Assembly (NCBI GenBank): GCA_964458615.1
Contig: CAYWJR010000008.1
Location: forward strand, 1-41,023
Direction of reading: 5' to 3'
DNA length: 41,023 nt
From: SHNJ01 sp964458615
GTDB taxonomy: Bacteria; Pseudomonadota; Alphaproteobacteria; SHNJ01
Below, piece by piece: positions 24,410 through 33,304 of the stretch. The notes under the pieces are model-generated. The model saw nothing but the letters and a program-made list of their open reading frames with translations, was not told the DNA's origin and did not search any database. Position 1 is the first letter of the stretch. Every line of letters begins with the position of its first letter. Position numbers and translations under genes: made by a program.

Positions 24410-26963
24410 TCACGATCCTGTTCGGTACGACGATGACCTTGTTTGCGGTTTTCCCCTCGAGCGCTTTGGCCACGAAACTTTGGGACAATACGTTCGACCG
24501 CACCGCGTCTTCGGCCGAATCGCGCGGCATTTGAATGGTGCCGCGCATTTTGCCGTTGATTTGCACGGCGATGGTGACGTTTTCATCCACCGTCAAGTTT
24601 TCATCCGCGACCGGCCACGGATTTTGCACCAGCAGCGATTGATGCCCCAATGCGGCCCATAATTCTTCGGTTACGTGCGGGATCATCGGATTGAACATTT
24701 GCAACAAGGATTCAATCGCCTCGCGCAGCGCCCAATTGTCGCCGGTTTTTTCCGGCTTGAATTCGGCGATGGCGTTCGACAATTCGCGCAACCGCGCCAC
24801 GGCCTTGTTGAAATGGAATTGCGCCAAATCGCCGGTAACGCCCTTGATTGTTTTGTGCGTTGTGCGCCGCAATTCGGCGGCGGATGCGGACAAATCGCCG
24901 CCCACAGCGCCGTTCAACCCGCGCGATTTAATGTCGTGCGTCAGCGCCCATAAACGGTTGATATAACGCCACGCGCCCGCGATACCGGTGTCGGTCCAAT
25001 CCAAATCGCGTTCCGGCGGCGAATCGGACAACATGAACAGGCGCGCGCAATCCGCGCCGTAGGCGGAAATAATATCTTCGGGATCGACCACGTTGCGTTT
25101 CGATTTGCTCATTTTTTCCGACCGGCCGATGGTGACGGGCGAATTATCGGATGTGCGCACCGCCGCTGCGCCGTTTTTTTGCACTTCTTCGGGGTACAGC
25201 CATTTGCCGCCCGCGTCCTTGTATGTTTCGTGGCAAATCATGCCTTGGGTCAACAGCGCCGAAAACGGTTCGTCAAACGGCAAATATCCGCAATCGCGCA
25301 TCGCGCGGGTGAAAAACCGCGCATATAATAAATGCAACACCGCGTGTTCGACGCCGCCGATATATTGATCGACCGGCATCCAATATTCGATATCGCCTTT
25401 GTTCAATCCGGCGGCGTCGGATTGTAACGAACAAAACCGCGCGAAATACCAGGAACTTTCGAAAAACGTATCGAACGTGTCGGTATCGCGCCGCGCCGGT
25501 TTTTTGCATGACGGACAGGATGTGTTTTTCCAAGTCGGATGGCGATCGAGCGGATTGCCAGGTTTGTCGAACGTCACATCGTCAGGCAATTTGACCGGCA
25601 AATCCGCGTCCGGCACCGGCACCGCGCCGCACGCGTCGCAATGCACAATCGGAACCGGACATCCCCAATAACGTTGCCGCGAAATGCCCCAATCGCGCAA
25701 ACGCCAAACGGTTTCGCCGCGCCCTTGGGATTTTTTTTCAAGTTCCGCGATTATTTTCGCCTTGGCCGCGTCGACCGAAAGCCCGTTTAAAAATTCCGAA
25801 TTATGCAATATGCCGGAATCGGTATACGCCTCGGTCAGAACCCAATTTTTCGGATCTTGTCCTTCGGGGATAACCACCGGAATGATCGGCAATTTATATT
25901 TTGTGGCGAATTCGAAATCGCGTTGATCGTGCGCGGGACAGCCGAACAACGATCCGGTGCCGTAATCCATCAACACGAAATTGGCCAAATAAACCGGCAA
26001 TTCCAGCCCGGCAACGAACGGATGCGCGGCGCGCAATCCGGTATCGATACCTTTTTTCTCGGCCGCTTCCAATACCGCCTCGGACGTGCCCATTTTCATG
26101 CAATCCTGCACGAACGCGGCGATGTCTGGGTTCGTTTTCGCCAATTTTTCGGCGATCGGATGATTGGGCGATAGCGCGATAAAGCTGGCGCCGAAAATAG
26201 TATCGGGGCGGGTTGTGAATACGGTAATGCCGTCATCCGATCCGGTGAATTTAAAATCGATATGCGCGCCGGTGGATTTTCCGATCCAATTTTCCTGCAT
26301 CAAACGCACTTTTTCCGGCCATCCATCCAGGCGTTTGATTGAATCCAACAAATCGTCGGCATATTGCGTGATGCGCAAAAACCATTGGTTCAATTTGCGC
26401 CGTTCCACCACCGCGCCCGAACGCCATCCGCGCCCGTCGACCACTTGTTCATTGGCCAAAACGGTATTTTCCACGGGGTCCCAATTGACCCAGGCTTCTT
26501 TGCGGTACGCCAAACCCTTTTGGTAAAATTGCAAAAACATTTTTTGTTCATGCCGGTAATAATCCGGATGGCATGTGGCGATTTCGCGCCGCCAATCATA
26601 TGAAAACCCCATGGTTTTCAATTGCGATTTCATTTGTTCGATATTGGCGTATGTCCATTTCGCCGGATGTTCGCCCCGTTCGATCGCCGCGTTTTCCGCC
26701 GGCAGGCCGAATGCGTCCCATCCCATCGGGTGCAATACATTGAATCCTTGCATGGCCTTGTATCTGGCGACCACATCGCCAAGCGTGTAATTGCGGACAT
26801 GTCCCATGTGAATTTTACCCGACGGGTATGGGAACATTTCCAACACATAATATTTGGGTTTGGATTTATCGGCCGATACTTCGAACGATTTGCGGTCGTT
26901 CCAGATTTTTTGCCATTTTTGTTCTGTTTCTTTGAAATTGTAACGAATCGGCTCTGTGGTCAT
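24396..26963 (-). CDS. leuS: Leucyl-tRNA synthetase
   Basis: This 855-aa class I synthetase has the HIGH-type motif PSGKIHMGHVRNYTLGD, the editing domain (VFTTRPDTIFGASF and the GTGSLFGCPAHDQRDFEFA block) and zinc-knuckle-like cysteine pairs (CDACG, CPSC). The KMSKS motif is SEKMSKSKRNVVDP, and the C-terminal anticodon-binding and appended domains are present. It charges tRNA-Leu and proofreads. It heads the minus-strand run with lptE and holA. Strong TTG codon use for leucine across the window makes the tRNA-Leu set interesting but is not visible here. Confidence 0.98.
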   Translation of the reverse strand: MTTEPIRYNFKETEQKWQKIWNDRKSFEVSADKSKPKYYVLEMFPYPSGKIHMGHVRNYTLGDVVARYKAMQGFNVLHPMGWDAFGLPAENAAIERGEHPAKWTYANIEQMKSQLKTMGFSYDWRREIATCHPDYYRHEQKMFLQFYQKGLAYRKEAWVNWDPVENTVLANEQVVDGRGWRSGAVVERRKLNQWFLRITQYADDLLDSIKRLDGWPEKVRLMQENWIGKSTGAHIDFKFTGSDDGITVFTTRPDTIFGASFIALSPNHPIAEKLAKTNPDIAAFVQDCMKMGTSEAVLEAAEKKGIDTGLRAAHPFVAGLELPVYLANFVLMDYGTGSLFGCPAHDQRDFEFATKYKLPIIPVVIPEGQDPKNWVLTEAYTDSGILHNSEFLNGLSVDAAKAKIIAELEKKSQGRGETVWRLRDWGISRQRYWGCPVPIVHCDACGAVPVPDADLPVKLPDDVTFDKPGNPLDRHPTWKNTSCPSCKKPARRDTDTFDTFFESSWYFARFCSLQSDAAGLNKGDIEYWMPVDQYIGGVEHAVLHLLYARFFTRAMRDCGYLPFDEPFSALLTQGMICHETYKDAGGKWLYPEEVQKNGAAAVRTSDNSPVTIGRSEKMSKSKRNVVDPEDIISAYGADCARLFMLSDSPPERDLDWTDTGIAGAWRYINRLWALTHDIKSRGLNGAVGGDLSASAAELRRTTHKTIKGVTGDLAQFHFNKAVARLRELSNAIAEFKPEKTGDNWALREAIESLLQMFNPMIPHVTEELWAALGHQSLLVQNPWPVADENLTVDENVTIAVQINGKMRGTIQMPRDSAEDAVRSNVLSQSFVAKALEGKTANKVIVVPNRIVNVLV

Positions 26964-27097
26964 GATTTTCCCTACCTTGAAGGGTCAAATTCTAAGCAAA
27001 AACAATATTTTGGCAAGCCCGGCGTGCGGCTTGACAGCAAAAGTGTCCATGTTTATAAAGGATACAATCAAAAATAAAGAACAAGAGGGCCGATATA

Positions 27098-27808
27098 ATG
27101 AATCAAATGCCAACATATTTCGGACGGATAAGCCGCGTTACGCGGGAATATCTGTCCCCGCCGAATCCATCGTCCGGGCCGTTCGATCATGTGGTCAGCG
27201 AGGCTGTATCCTGTCTTGAACAAATGGCGCGCGATTTCGCGCCGTTGTGCGATGGCGGCGATAATCCGTTGGGCGATAATCAAGCACAAACCAGCAAATA
27301 CAAAAGAATTATTCATGCCGGAAAAATTATCGCGGCAATAAAGGCGGATATGAGCGCATTGAGTATCGCGCATAGTTCCTATCAGCCATCGCAACGCGAG
27401 GCATTGGCAAGCGAATTGGCGACCCCATACCGGTTCGCCGAAGCCATTCGCAAAGATTCCGGCATCAAGCGGCAGGATGTTTTTTTGGGGATCGGGCACA
27501 TTTTGTTTTATTATGCGGCGTCGTTGTCTTTGCATGATCCCGTGCTGCAAGATTTTGCGCTGTCGGTGCGGCATTTAAAAAAAGCACAGTTGCAGAAATT
27601 AAAGAAATGCATGGAATTCGCCGATAAAACCGATATTTTCCCATTGCTTGGCCAAGACGCAAAACAGGCGGAAAAAAGATACAATGATTCTAAAATCAAA
27701 GCGGATGAAAACCCATTTCATCAATTGGTGGACGCATTTATCGCCAAACGAACCATGGATGAACGGACGCATATGTTGACGGCGGTACGGTCCGTCAGAA
27801 AAAGATAG
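27098..27808 (+). CDS. Hypothetical protein
   Basis: This 236-aa protein is mostly helical by composition, with charged stretches and no signal peptide or membrane segment. A ribosome site, AGAGGG, precedes the ATG; a second ATG lies three codons in. Segments of note are TREYLSPPNPSSGPFDHVV and the basic LKKAQLQKLKKCMEFADK. No family recognised. It is followed ten bases later by the methyltransferase gene, likely one operon. Confidence 0.66.
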   Translation: MNQMPTYFGRISRVTREYLSPPNPSSGPFDHVVSEAVSCLEQMARDFAPLCDGGDNPLGDNQAQTSKYKRIIHAGKIIAAIKADMSALSIAHSSYQPSQREALASELATPYRFAEAIRKDSGIKRQDVFLGIGHILFYYAASLSLHDPVLQDFALSVRHLKKAQLQKLKKCMEFADKTDIFPLLGQDAKQAEKRYNDSKIKADENPFHQLVDAFIAKRTMDERTHMLTAVRSVRKR

Positions 27809-27818
27809 GCGAGAAAAC

Positions 27819-28802
27819 ATGGCGAATTCGAATCCCAATATTTCAAATTCCAACACATTGCAATATTTGCAGGCGATTATCGGCGATGCAAAACGCCGCG
27901 ATGAAATCGACCGCGATTTAAAATTCGTATTGCGGAATTTGGGATTGACCCACCGCACGGGCGATGTCCAATCCGCGCCGCGCGTCGGCGCATCGTTTGA
28001 TGGCGGCGTCGAAACCGGTTACCGCCAATCGCCCGCCAATGTGTCGTTTGCCATTATGTCGGCGATTATGGGCGCGCGGTCGTTGGATGGGGCGGAAAAT
28101 TCGGTGCATGATATTTTAATCGGCACCACATTTCAAACCGGCGGCACAAATCGGTTGCGCCCGCGCCAAAAAACAATTATGGCGGCGATCGCATCCGGTT
28201 TATCGCACCGCGCCGAAATTATTTACCGGCAAATCACCCCGTTTTTGCCCCGCCGCCAAACCAAACACCAGGGAATTTTGGATTATGGCGCAGGCGATTG
28301 CCGGGTTGCGGCGATGATTGCAGCGCGCGATAATTTGCGGGTCGATGCATGCGATGTGGCCGATTATCCGGGGCGCGCCAAACATGTGCCGTTCACATTG
28401 ATAACCCCGCAACACGCATTATTGCCGCCGGATAAATACACAACCGCAATCGTTACAAACGTTTTGCATCACGCGGACGATAACGAATCGGTCATCGCGC
28501 GCCTGACCAAATTGGTATCGCGCCGTTTGATCGTCATTGAAACCGTGCCGGTTGGAAAAACTAAGGCGGCGTTACAGGCGGATGCGGAACGCACTTTTTT
28601 CTTTGATTGGCTGTATAATTCCGGCATGCATCCGGGCGCGAATATTCCGGTGCCTGGAACATATGAAACGGTTGCGGGATGGAAAACGCGTTTTGCCGAA
28701 CACGGATGGAACGCGGTTCATGTGAAAAATTTGGGCCGCGATCAGCCATTGATACCGGACGCCCATGTGTTGTATGTGTTCGATAAAAAACGTATTCGGT
28801 AA
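27819..28802 (+). CDS. Class I SAM-dependent methyltransferase
   Basis: This 327-aa protein contains motif I, GILDYGAGDCRVA (about residues 152-164), the acidic end of strand 2, VDACDVADYPG, and a motif IV-like stretch, AIVTNVLHHADDNESVIARLTKL. All are typical of the Rossmann methyltransferase fold. The N-terminal 110 residues have no clear motif and may bind the substrate. The HH pair after motif IV is frequent in such enzymes. The substrate cannot be read from the sequence. The leading codon at 27819 is the ATG, with GGCGAG just upstream. Confidence 0.82.
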   Translation: MANSNPNISNSNTLQYLQAIIGDAKRRDEIDRDLKFVLRNLGLTHRTGDVQSAPRVGASFDGGVETGYRQSPANVSFAIMSAIMGARSLDGAENSVHDILIGTTFQTGGTNRLRPRQKTIMAAIASGLSHRAEIIYRQITPFLPRRQTKHQGILDYGAGDCRVAAMIAARDNLRVDACDVADYPGRAKHVPFTLITPQHALLPPDKYTTAIVTNVLHHADDNESVIARLTKLVSRRLIVIETVPVGKTKAALQADAERTFFFDWLYNSGMHPGANIPVPGTYETVAGWKTRFAEHGWNAVHVKNLGRDQPLIPDAHVLYVFDKKRIR

Positions 28803-28829
28803 ATTCAATCAATAAATTCAGGGTAAATC

Positions 28830-29057
28830 ATGACAACGGCAGGATTAATAAAACCAGTTGCAGCACTTGAAACGGTAATTACCGGACGCGACCGCGACGG
28901 CAATGCATATATTGTGCATTTGCAACCTGGCGGCGCGATGCCGACCAAATCGCAATTGGATCCTTTCAAAACCCACCATTCGGCCGGCCGGCATTATAAA
29001 CCGTCGCGCGCGGCGTTGCATTACTACCGCCGAAATTTGGCGATGGGGCGCGAATAG
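28830..29057 (+). CDS. Small hypothetical protein
   Basis: This 75-aa protein begins MTTAGLIKPVAALETVITG and is rich in His, Arg and Tyr in its second half (HHSAGRHYKPSRAALHYYRRN). It may be a genuine small gene: a ribosome site (CAGGG) lies 5-9 bases upstream of the ATG, and it follows the methyltransferase with 27 bases between. No family recognised; composition fits the neighbours. Confidence 0.5.
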   Translation: MTTAGLIKPVAALETVITGRDRDGNAYIVHLQPGGAMPTKSQLDPFKTHHSAGRHYKPSRAALHYYRRNLAMGRE

Positions 29058-29087
29058 GCGCGTTAAAAATCCGGATAACCGGGATTT

Positions 29088-29115
29088 CCGGTAAAACCGC
29101 GCGCGGTTTTACCGG
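29088..29115. repeat. Perfect 28-base palindrome
   Basis: CCGGTAAAACCGCG is followed directly by its reverse complement, with no spacer. It lies 31 bases after the small hypothetical gene and 48 bases before the bidirectional terminator. No T run follows, so it is not a normal terminator. It could fold into a cruciform or be a dimeric protein binding site. Confidence 0.85.
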
Positions 29116-29163
29116 GACGCTGCAATTATGCGCAGCCTGTTGTGGATGGTTGCGGGGATAATA

Positions 29164-29196
29164 AAAACGGGGGATGATTCGATCATCCCCCGTTTT
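29164..29196. terminator. Bidirectional Rho-independent terminator
   Basis: AAAACGGGGGATGAT (29164-29178) and its exact reverse complement (29182-29196) enclose the loop TCG. A run of A on the left and T on the right makes it work in both directions. It separates the plus-strand unit from the convergent DUF3576 gene. Confidence 0.9.
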
Positions 29197-29229
29197 GCCG
29201 TTTATGCGAATTGAATTATTTTTTACCAA

Positions 29230-29751
29230 TTATTTTTTCCCAGTGGCGATGCGCAATTCGCGCGCGCGCATTAAAATCGCGTTTTCGATTTTTTCGGCGG
29301 TGGTGGATTCGGATGCCGCATCGATCCAATTGCCGCCTTTATCGGCGATTTGCTTGAACGCGGTAACCTTGATCCCATCGGCGCGCAATTCGCGCGATAA
29401 AATATAAACCGTCAATTTAAAACGTTCGGTTGGTTTTACATCGGCATCGTCCGATGGCGGCGAATACCAATCGGTGATGATGACGCCGCCGAACGGATCG
29501 GCCGATAATAACGGCATGAATGCAACCGTATCCAACGATGCGCGCCACAAAAATCCGTTCACGCCGATTCCCGCGCCGCCGTTATTGCCGCCGAAAATGG
29601 ATTCGGTTTGCCGGTCGCGCGCCATTTTATCGGTTTGCGGATTGGTGTACGCCTCGCCTTTTTCGATGCCCGAACATCCGGTCAGCCCGCCCAGAACCAG
29701 GGTCAAACAGAAAATCAGCGGGAAAATCAATTTTTTGGGTGCAGAAGACAT
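29230..29751 (-). CDS. DUF3576 family lipoprotein
   Basis: This 173-aa protein has a signal peptide with the lipobox LTGC (Cys26). Family motifs follow: SIFGG, GIGVNGFLWRASLDTVAFMPL, SADPFGGVIITDWYSPP, ERFKLTVYILSRELRADGIKV, and a WIDA segment near the end. These belong to an alphaproteobacterial outer-membrane lipoprotein family of unknown function, often found near leuS and lptE. It lies 2.8 kb from leuS here. The three genes between the two are on the other strand. Confidence 0.9.
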   Translation of the reverse strand: MSSAPKKLIFPLIFCLTLVLGGLTGCSGIEKGEAYTNPQTDKMARDRQTESIFGGNNGGAGIGVNGFLWRASLDTVAFMPLLSADPFGGVIITDWYSPPSDDADVKPTERFKLTVYILSRELRADGIKVTAFKQIADKGGNWIDAASESTTAEKIENAILMRARELRIATGKK

Positions 29752-29970
29752 AAAAACCTACCTTGTATGGGGACTATACAGCCTAAGTATGACCGGAATA
29801 AGGTTGCATCAAGCCATAAAATTGCAACAAAATCAACGAGATAAATAGTTAATCCCCAGAAAATAATAGGTTTTTTCGCCTGTGGCGGGGAAAACACGCG
29901 ATGGCCGGAATACAACATATTAATGCGGGGAATGACTTGGCAGTCAGACACATTTTATATAGTTTTGCCA

Positions 29971-30017
29971 ACAGATGAAGGGATGACCGTCCTTGATTCA
30001 ACGGTCATTCCGTCTGT
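29971..30017 (+). promoter_or_regulatory. Imperfect hairpin in the porin leader (gap 29752-30128)
   Basis: The 377-base gap before the first porin gene holds an imperfect stem. ATGACCGT (29983-29990) pairs with ACGGTCAT (30001-30008) around a 10-base loop, and ACAGA (29971-29975) pairs with TCTGT (30013-30017) further out. A T-rich stretch follows at 30023-30043. It could be a leader RNA structure, an operator or a weak terminator. The remaining gap shows no other clear element; a TTGGCA at 29937-29942 and TATATA further down are too poorly spaced to call a promoter. Confidence 0.4.
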
Positions 30018-30128
30018 AACCGCTTTTTGTTTATGTGTTTTTTAAATTCGTATCCTTGGTCGGAAGCTAATGGATGCGGCGATACAAAAAACGAAAAGCA
30101 AATTTTTATGAAGTGTATTGGAGGAAAA

Positions 30129-31271
30129 ATGAAAAAGTTTTATTTAGCTCTTGTGGCTTTGGCTGTTTTCGCAGCCGGTAGCGCACAAGCCGCTGACCAA
30201 GGTGTGAAACTTGGTTTGGGCGGTTACTACAAAGCCGGCTTCGGCGTTATCGCCGATGATGATGATGGTGCAGCTCAACCACAAGCACAAAATCGTCGCA
30301 GCCACAGCTTGAAACAAGACGTTGAAGTCTGGTTCACCGGTGAAACAACCTTGGACAACGGTTTGACCGTTGGTGCACGCGTTGAATTGGAAGGCCAAAC
30401 TCAATCCGACCAAATCGACGAAACCTGGATGTACATGAAAGGTTCCTTCGGCGAATTGCGCGTTGGTGATGAAGATGACGCTCGCCGCTTGAAAGCCGTT
30501 GTTGCTCCTACTGCATCGAAAGTTTTCGGCGCAGCTGACGCAGACGACACAATGCTGCATTTCTCGAACAACCCATTGACACAATTGACCAGCTACGCGA
30601 ACAACACCGCCGGCTTGAACAACACTGTCATGAAAGTTGAAAACGATTCGACCAAATTGATCTATATGACTCCGTCGTTCAACGGTTTCAGCTTGGCCGT
30701 ATCTTATGCTCCTGATGCAACATCCGATCGCCAAAACAACGGCGGTTTGACCGAAACAGACAACGATGCCGGACAAAATTCGGAAGCGTTCTCGGTTGCC
30801 GGTTCGTATGATGGCAAATGGGATTCGACCAAAATCATGGCCTCGTTGGGCTACACCGGTTCTGACAACGAAGTTGTCGGCGCTGATGATGTCAACGCTT
30901 GGCACGCTGGTTTGGGCGTAGGTTTCGGCAACTTCATGGTTGGCGGTTCTTATGGCGTATTGAAAGACGGCCTGGGCAACGACCTGGATGTTACCCAATT
31001 TGAATTGGGCGGCACCTATGCAACTGGCCCATACACGATCGGTTTGAACTGGTCGCATGGCGAATACGAAGTAGCGACAGCACGTGAACCAGAATTGGAT
31101 GTGTTCATGTTGAGCGGTTCGTACGCAATGGGTCCTGGCATCACATTGGATGCAGCGATCTCGTACGACGATTATGACAATGATGGCAACACCGCAATCG
31201 GCTCTGGCTTGACCGCCACAGAAGATTACGACTCGACATCGGTTATGGTCGGCTCTTCGATCAAATTCTAA
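30129..31271 (+). CDS. Porin (outer-membrane beta barrel), paralogue 1
   Basis: This 380-aa protein has a signal peptide (MKKFYLALVALAVFAAGSAQAA) and a mature part typical of alphaproteobacterial Gram-negative porins: GVKLGLGGYYKAGFGV, SFGELRVGDEDDARR, MTPSFNGFSLAVSYAPDATSD and a C-terminal Phe (GSSIKF) for BAM recognition. Sixteen-strand barrels of this kind let small hydrophilic solutes pass. The start follows GGAGG (30120-30124); an upstream ATG at 30027 in frame would spoil the signal peptide. Codon choice differs from most genes here (more GGT, GCT, GTT), a sign of high expression. A strong terminator follows. Confidence 0.93.
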   Translation: MKKFYLALVALAVFAAGSAQAADQGVKLGLGGYYKAGFGVIADDDDGAAQPQAQNRRSHSLKQDVEVWFTGETTLDNGLTVGARVELEGQTQSDQIDETWMYMKGSFGELRVGDEDDARRLKAVVAPTASKVFGAADADDTMLHFSNNPLTQLTSYANNTAGLNNTVMKVENDSTKLIYMTPSFNGFSLAVSYAPDATSDRQNNGGLTETDNDAGQNSEAFSVAGSYDGKWDSTKIMASLGYTGSDNEVVGADDVNAWHAGLGVGFGNFMVGGSYGVLKDGLGNDLDVTQFELGGTYATGPYTIGLNWSHGEYEVATAREPELDVFMLSGSYAMGPGITLDAAISYDDYDNDGNTAIGSGLTATEDYDSTSVMVGSSIKF

Positions 31272-31293
31272 GCCTTCACAGGCATGAATTGGG

Positions 31294-31319
31294 AAAGGCG
31301 GCCTTTTGGCCGCCTTTTT
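31294..31319 (+). terminator. Rho-independent terminator after porin 1
   Basis: AAAGGCGGCC (31294-31303) pairs with GGCCGCCTTT (31308-31317) around the loop TTTT, followed by further T. It lies 22 bases after the stop codon. Confidence 0.92.
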
Positions 31320-31363
31320 CTTTTTCCGGTTTGATTTGCTTTTTCTGTTGGACAAACCCGGGT

Positions 31364-31380
31364 ATGTTATAATATAACAT
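31364..31380. promoter_or_regulatory. Palindrome over a TATAAT element before porin 2
   Basis: ATGTTATAATATAACAT is a 17-base palindrome around a central A. It contains a consensus -10 hexamer, TATAAT, at 31368-31373, about 46 bases before the porin 2 start. No -35 with 16-18 spacing is visible, so the promoter would be weak or need an activator. The palindrome could bind a dimeric regulator. Confidence 0.4.
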
Positions 31381-31418
31381 CAGCACCGAATATTTTTTCA
31401 ACATTCATGGGGCATTAT

Positions 31419-32567
31419 ATGAAAAATAAACTCTCTTTTCTTGTTGTCGCAGGCGCATTGATCATCGCATCGCCTGTTGTTGCGGCGAATTCCGGCGGCG
31501 TTAAATTGGGCATCGAAGGCCATTATAAATCCGCCTTCGGCGTTATTTCCGGCGATGACGGCGTAACCCAGCCCCAGGCGCAAAACCGCCGCGGCCACGG
31601 CTTGAAACAGGACGTGGTGGTGGTATTTACCGGCGAAAGCGAACTGAATAACGGCCTTGTGGTCGGCGCCGCCATTGAACTCGAAGGTCAAACCGTGTCG
31701 GATGGGCAAATCGACGATACGATCATGTATATTCGCGGCAATTTCGGCGAATTGCGCGTTGGCGATACCGACGATGCGCGGATTATCAAATCGGTAACGG
31801 GACCCGAGGCGTCGGATGTATTTATCGCCGATGCCCGCACGCATGAATCGCTCAGTTTTTCCAACAACCCGCTGACGCAATTGACCGGGTTTGGCGATAA
31901 TGTTTCCGGCGTGAACAGCACGCTGCTTGCGGTCGAACCGGCCGGAACGAAATTGATTTATTTATCGCCGTCATTCGCCGGTTTTTCCATCGGCGCGTCT
32001 TATATGCCCGACGCCACATCGGACCGGCAAAATAACGGCGGGTTGACCGAAACGGACGACGATGCGGGCGAAAATTCCCAAAGCCTGTCGTTGGCCATAT
32101 CGTATGACGGAAAATGGCATAGTACAGAAATACAGGCATCGGCCGGTTTCACCGATTCGAACAACGAAACGGCCGGCGCGGACGATGTGCGCGCATGGCA
32201 GGCGGGATTGAATTTGGGTTTTGGTTCGTTCGGCGTCGGCGGATCGTATGGCAAGCTTGAAAACGGTCTTGGCGACGGGCTGGACGCCGATATTTACAGC
32301 CTTAGCGGCGTTTACAATACGGGCCCTTATAAATTCGGCCTGGGATGGAGCCATGGCAATTACCAAGTCACATCGGCGCGCGAACCTGAACTGAATACGG
32401 TTTTGTTGTCGGCGTCTTATGCGATGGGCCCTGGCATCACGCTGGATGCGGCGGTTCAGCACGACAGTTACGACAATGACGGCGCGATTGCCATCGGATC
32501 CGGTTTGACGGCAACGGATGATTACGATGCAACCGCGATTATGGTCGGATCGTCCATTTCATTTTAG
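31419..32567 (+). CDS. Porin (outer-membrane beta barrel), paralogue 2
   Basis: This 382-aa protein is clearly related to paralogue 1 over its whole length. It shares NSGGVKLGIEGHYKSAFGVISGDDG, NFGELRVGDTDDAR, PDATSDRQNNGGLTETD and a C-terminal GSSISF. The signal peptide ends near SPVVAA. An in-frame ATG at 31407 exists, but GGGG at 31409-31412 points to the ATG at 31419. Unlike paralogue 1 it uses ordinary codons for this genome, so it is probably expressed at lower level or under other conditions. A terminator follows. Confidence 0.92.
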   Translation: MKNKLSFLVVAGALIIASPVVAANSGGVKLGIEGHYKSAFGVISGDDGVTQPQAQNRRGHGLKQDVVVVFTGESELNNGLVVGAAIELEGQTVSDGQIDDTIMYIRGNFGELRVGDTDDARIIKSVTGPEASDVFIADARTHESLSFSNNPLTQLTGFGDNVSGVNSTLLAVEPAGTKLIYLSPSFAGFSIGASYMPDATSDRQNNGGLTETDDDAGENSQSLSLAISYDGKWHSTEIQASAGFTDSNNETAGADDVRAWQAGLNLGFGSFGVGGSYGKLENGLGDGLDADIYSLSGVYNTGPYKFGLGWSHGNYQVTSAREPELNTVLLSASYAMGPGITLDAAVQHDSYDNDGAIAIGSGLTATDDYDATAIMVGSSISF

Positions 32568-32589
32568 GCGTTTATTGACAAACATACAA

Positions 32590-32619
32590 AGAGGCGGCCA
32601 TATAAAGGCCGCTTCTTTT
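32590..32619 (+). terminator. Rho-independent terminator after porin 2
   Basis: AGAGGCGGCC (32590-32599) pairs with GGCCGCTTCT (32607-32616), with one G-T pair, around the loop ATATAAA. T residues follow, 22 bases after the stop. Confidence 0.85.
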
Positions 32620-32632
32620 ATTTTGGAATCAG

Positions 32633-33277
32633 ATGACGCAAGAAATCGCGCAAACAATCGCCGAAAATATCGCACACATCACCGGGCAAATCGGCGCGGC
32701 GCGGTTGATGGCGGTTTCAAAAAACCAGCCCGAACACGCCATTCGCGCGGCGTTGGATTGCGGCCACCGTTTGTTCGGGGAAAACCGCGTCGGGGACGCT
32801 GAAAAAAAATGGCCGCAATTGCGCGCCGATTATCCGGGATGCGAATTGCATTTGATCGGTTCTTTGCAAACCAACAAGGTTCTTGCCGCCCTGAAATTAT
32901 TCGATGTCATCCAATCGCTGGACCGCGAATCGTTGCTTTTGGCGATATTGAAATATCCCGATCTGGCCGCCGCCAAAAAATTTTTTGTCCAGGTCAATAT
33001 CGGGCACGAGACGCAAAAATCCGGAATCGCGCCGGAACGCGCCGCCGATTTCGTGCGCTTATGCGCGCAAACGCACAAATTGAACGTGGTCGGATTGATG
33101 GCGATACCCCCCGCCATGTGCGATCCAACCCCGTATTTCCGGCAATTGGCGGCGATGGCGGCGGATTTGGGTTTGCCGGAATTGTCGATGGGAATGTCGG
33201 GCGATTTGGATATTGCGGTTGCGTGCGGATCGACCATGGTACGGGTCGGAACCGCCATATTCGGCGCCCGCGAATAA
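32633..33277 (+). CDS. yggS: YggS family pyridoxal-5'-phosphate homeostasis protein
   Basis: This 214-aa protein has the fold type III PLP-binding pattern: LMAVSKNQP with Lys30 as likely PLP lysine, HRLFGENRVGDAEKKW, HLIGSLQTNKV, FVQVNIGHETQKSGI and LSMGMSGDLDIAVACGSTMVRVGTAIFG. Members bind PLP and keep its level and availability balanced; no enzymatic reaction is established. The start is the ATG right after the porin 2 terminator. The gene opens a new unit, convergent with the transpeptidase gene 27 bases downstream. Confidence 0.95.
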   Translation: MTQEIAQTIAENIAHITGQIGAARLMAVSKNQPEHAIRAALDCGHRLFGENRVGDAEKKWPQLRADYPGCELHLIGSLQTNKVLAALKLFDVIQSLDRESLLLAILKYPDLAAAKKFFVQVNIGHETQKSGIAPERAADFVRLCAQTHKLNVVGLMAIPPAMCDPTPYFRQLAAMAADLGLPELSMGMSGDLDIAVACGSTMVRVGTAIFGARE

Positions 33278-33304
33278 GTTGTCTGAATAAATTATCCGGA
33301 TAAA

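Noticed and set aside
30144..31355. 403-aa minus-strand ORF opposite porin 1
   Set aside because: It is the antisense shadow of a real porin; its length follows from the porin's codon bias, and its composition (Cys-, His-rich) is typical of shadow frames.
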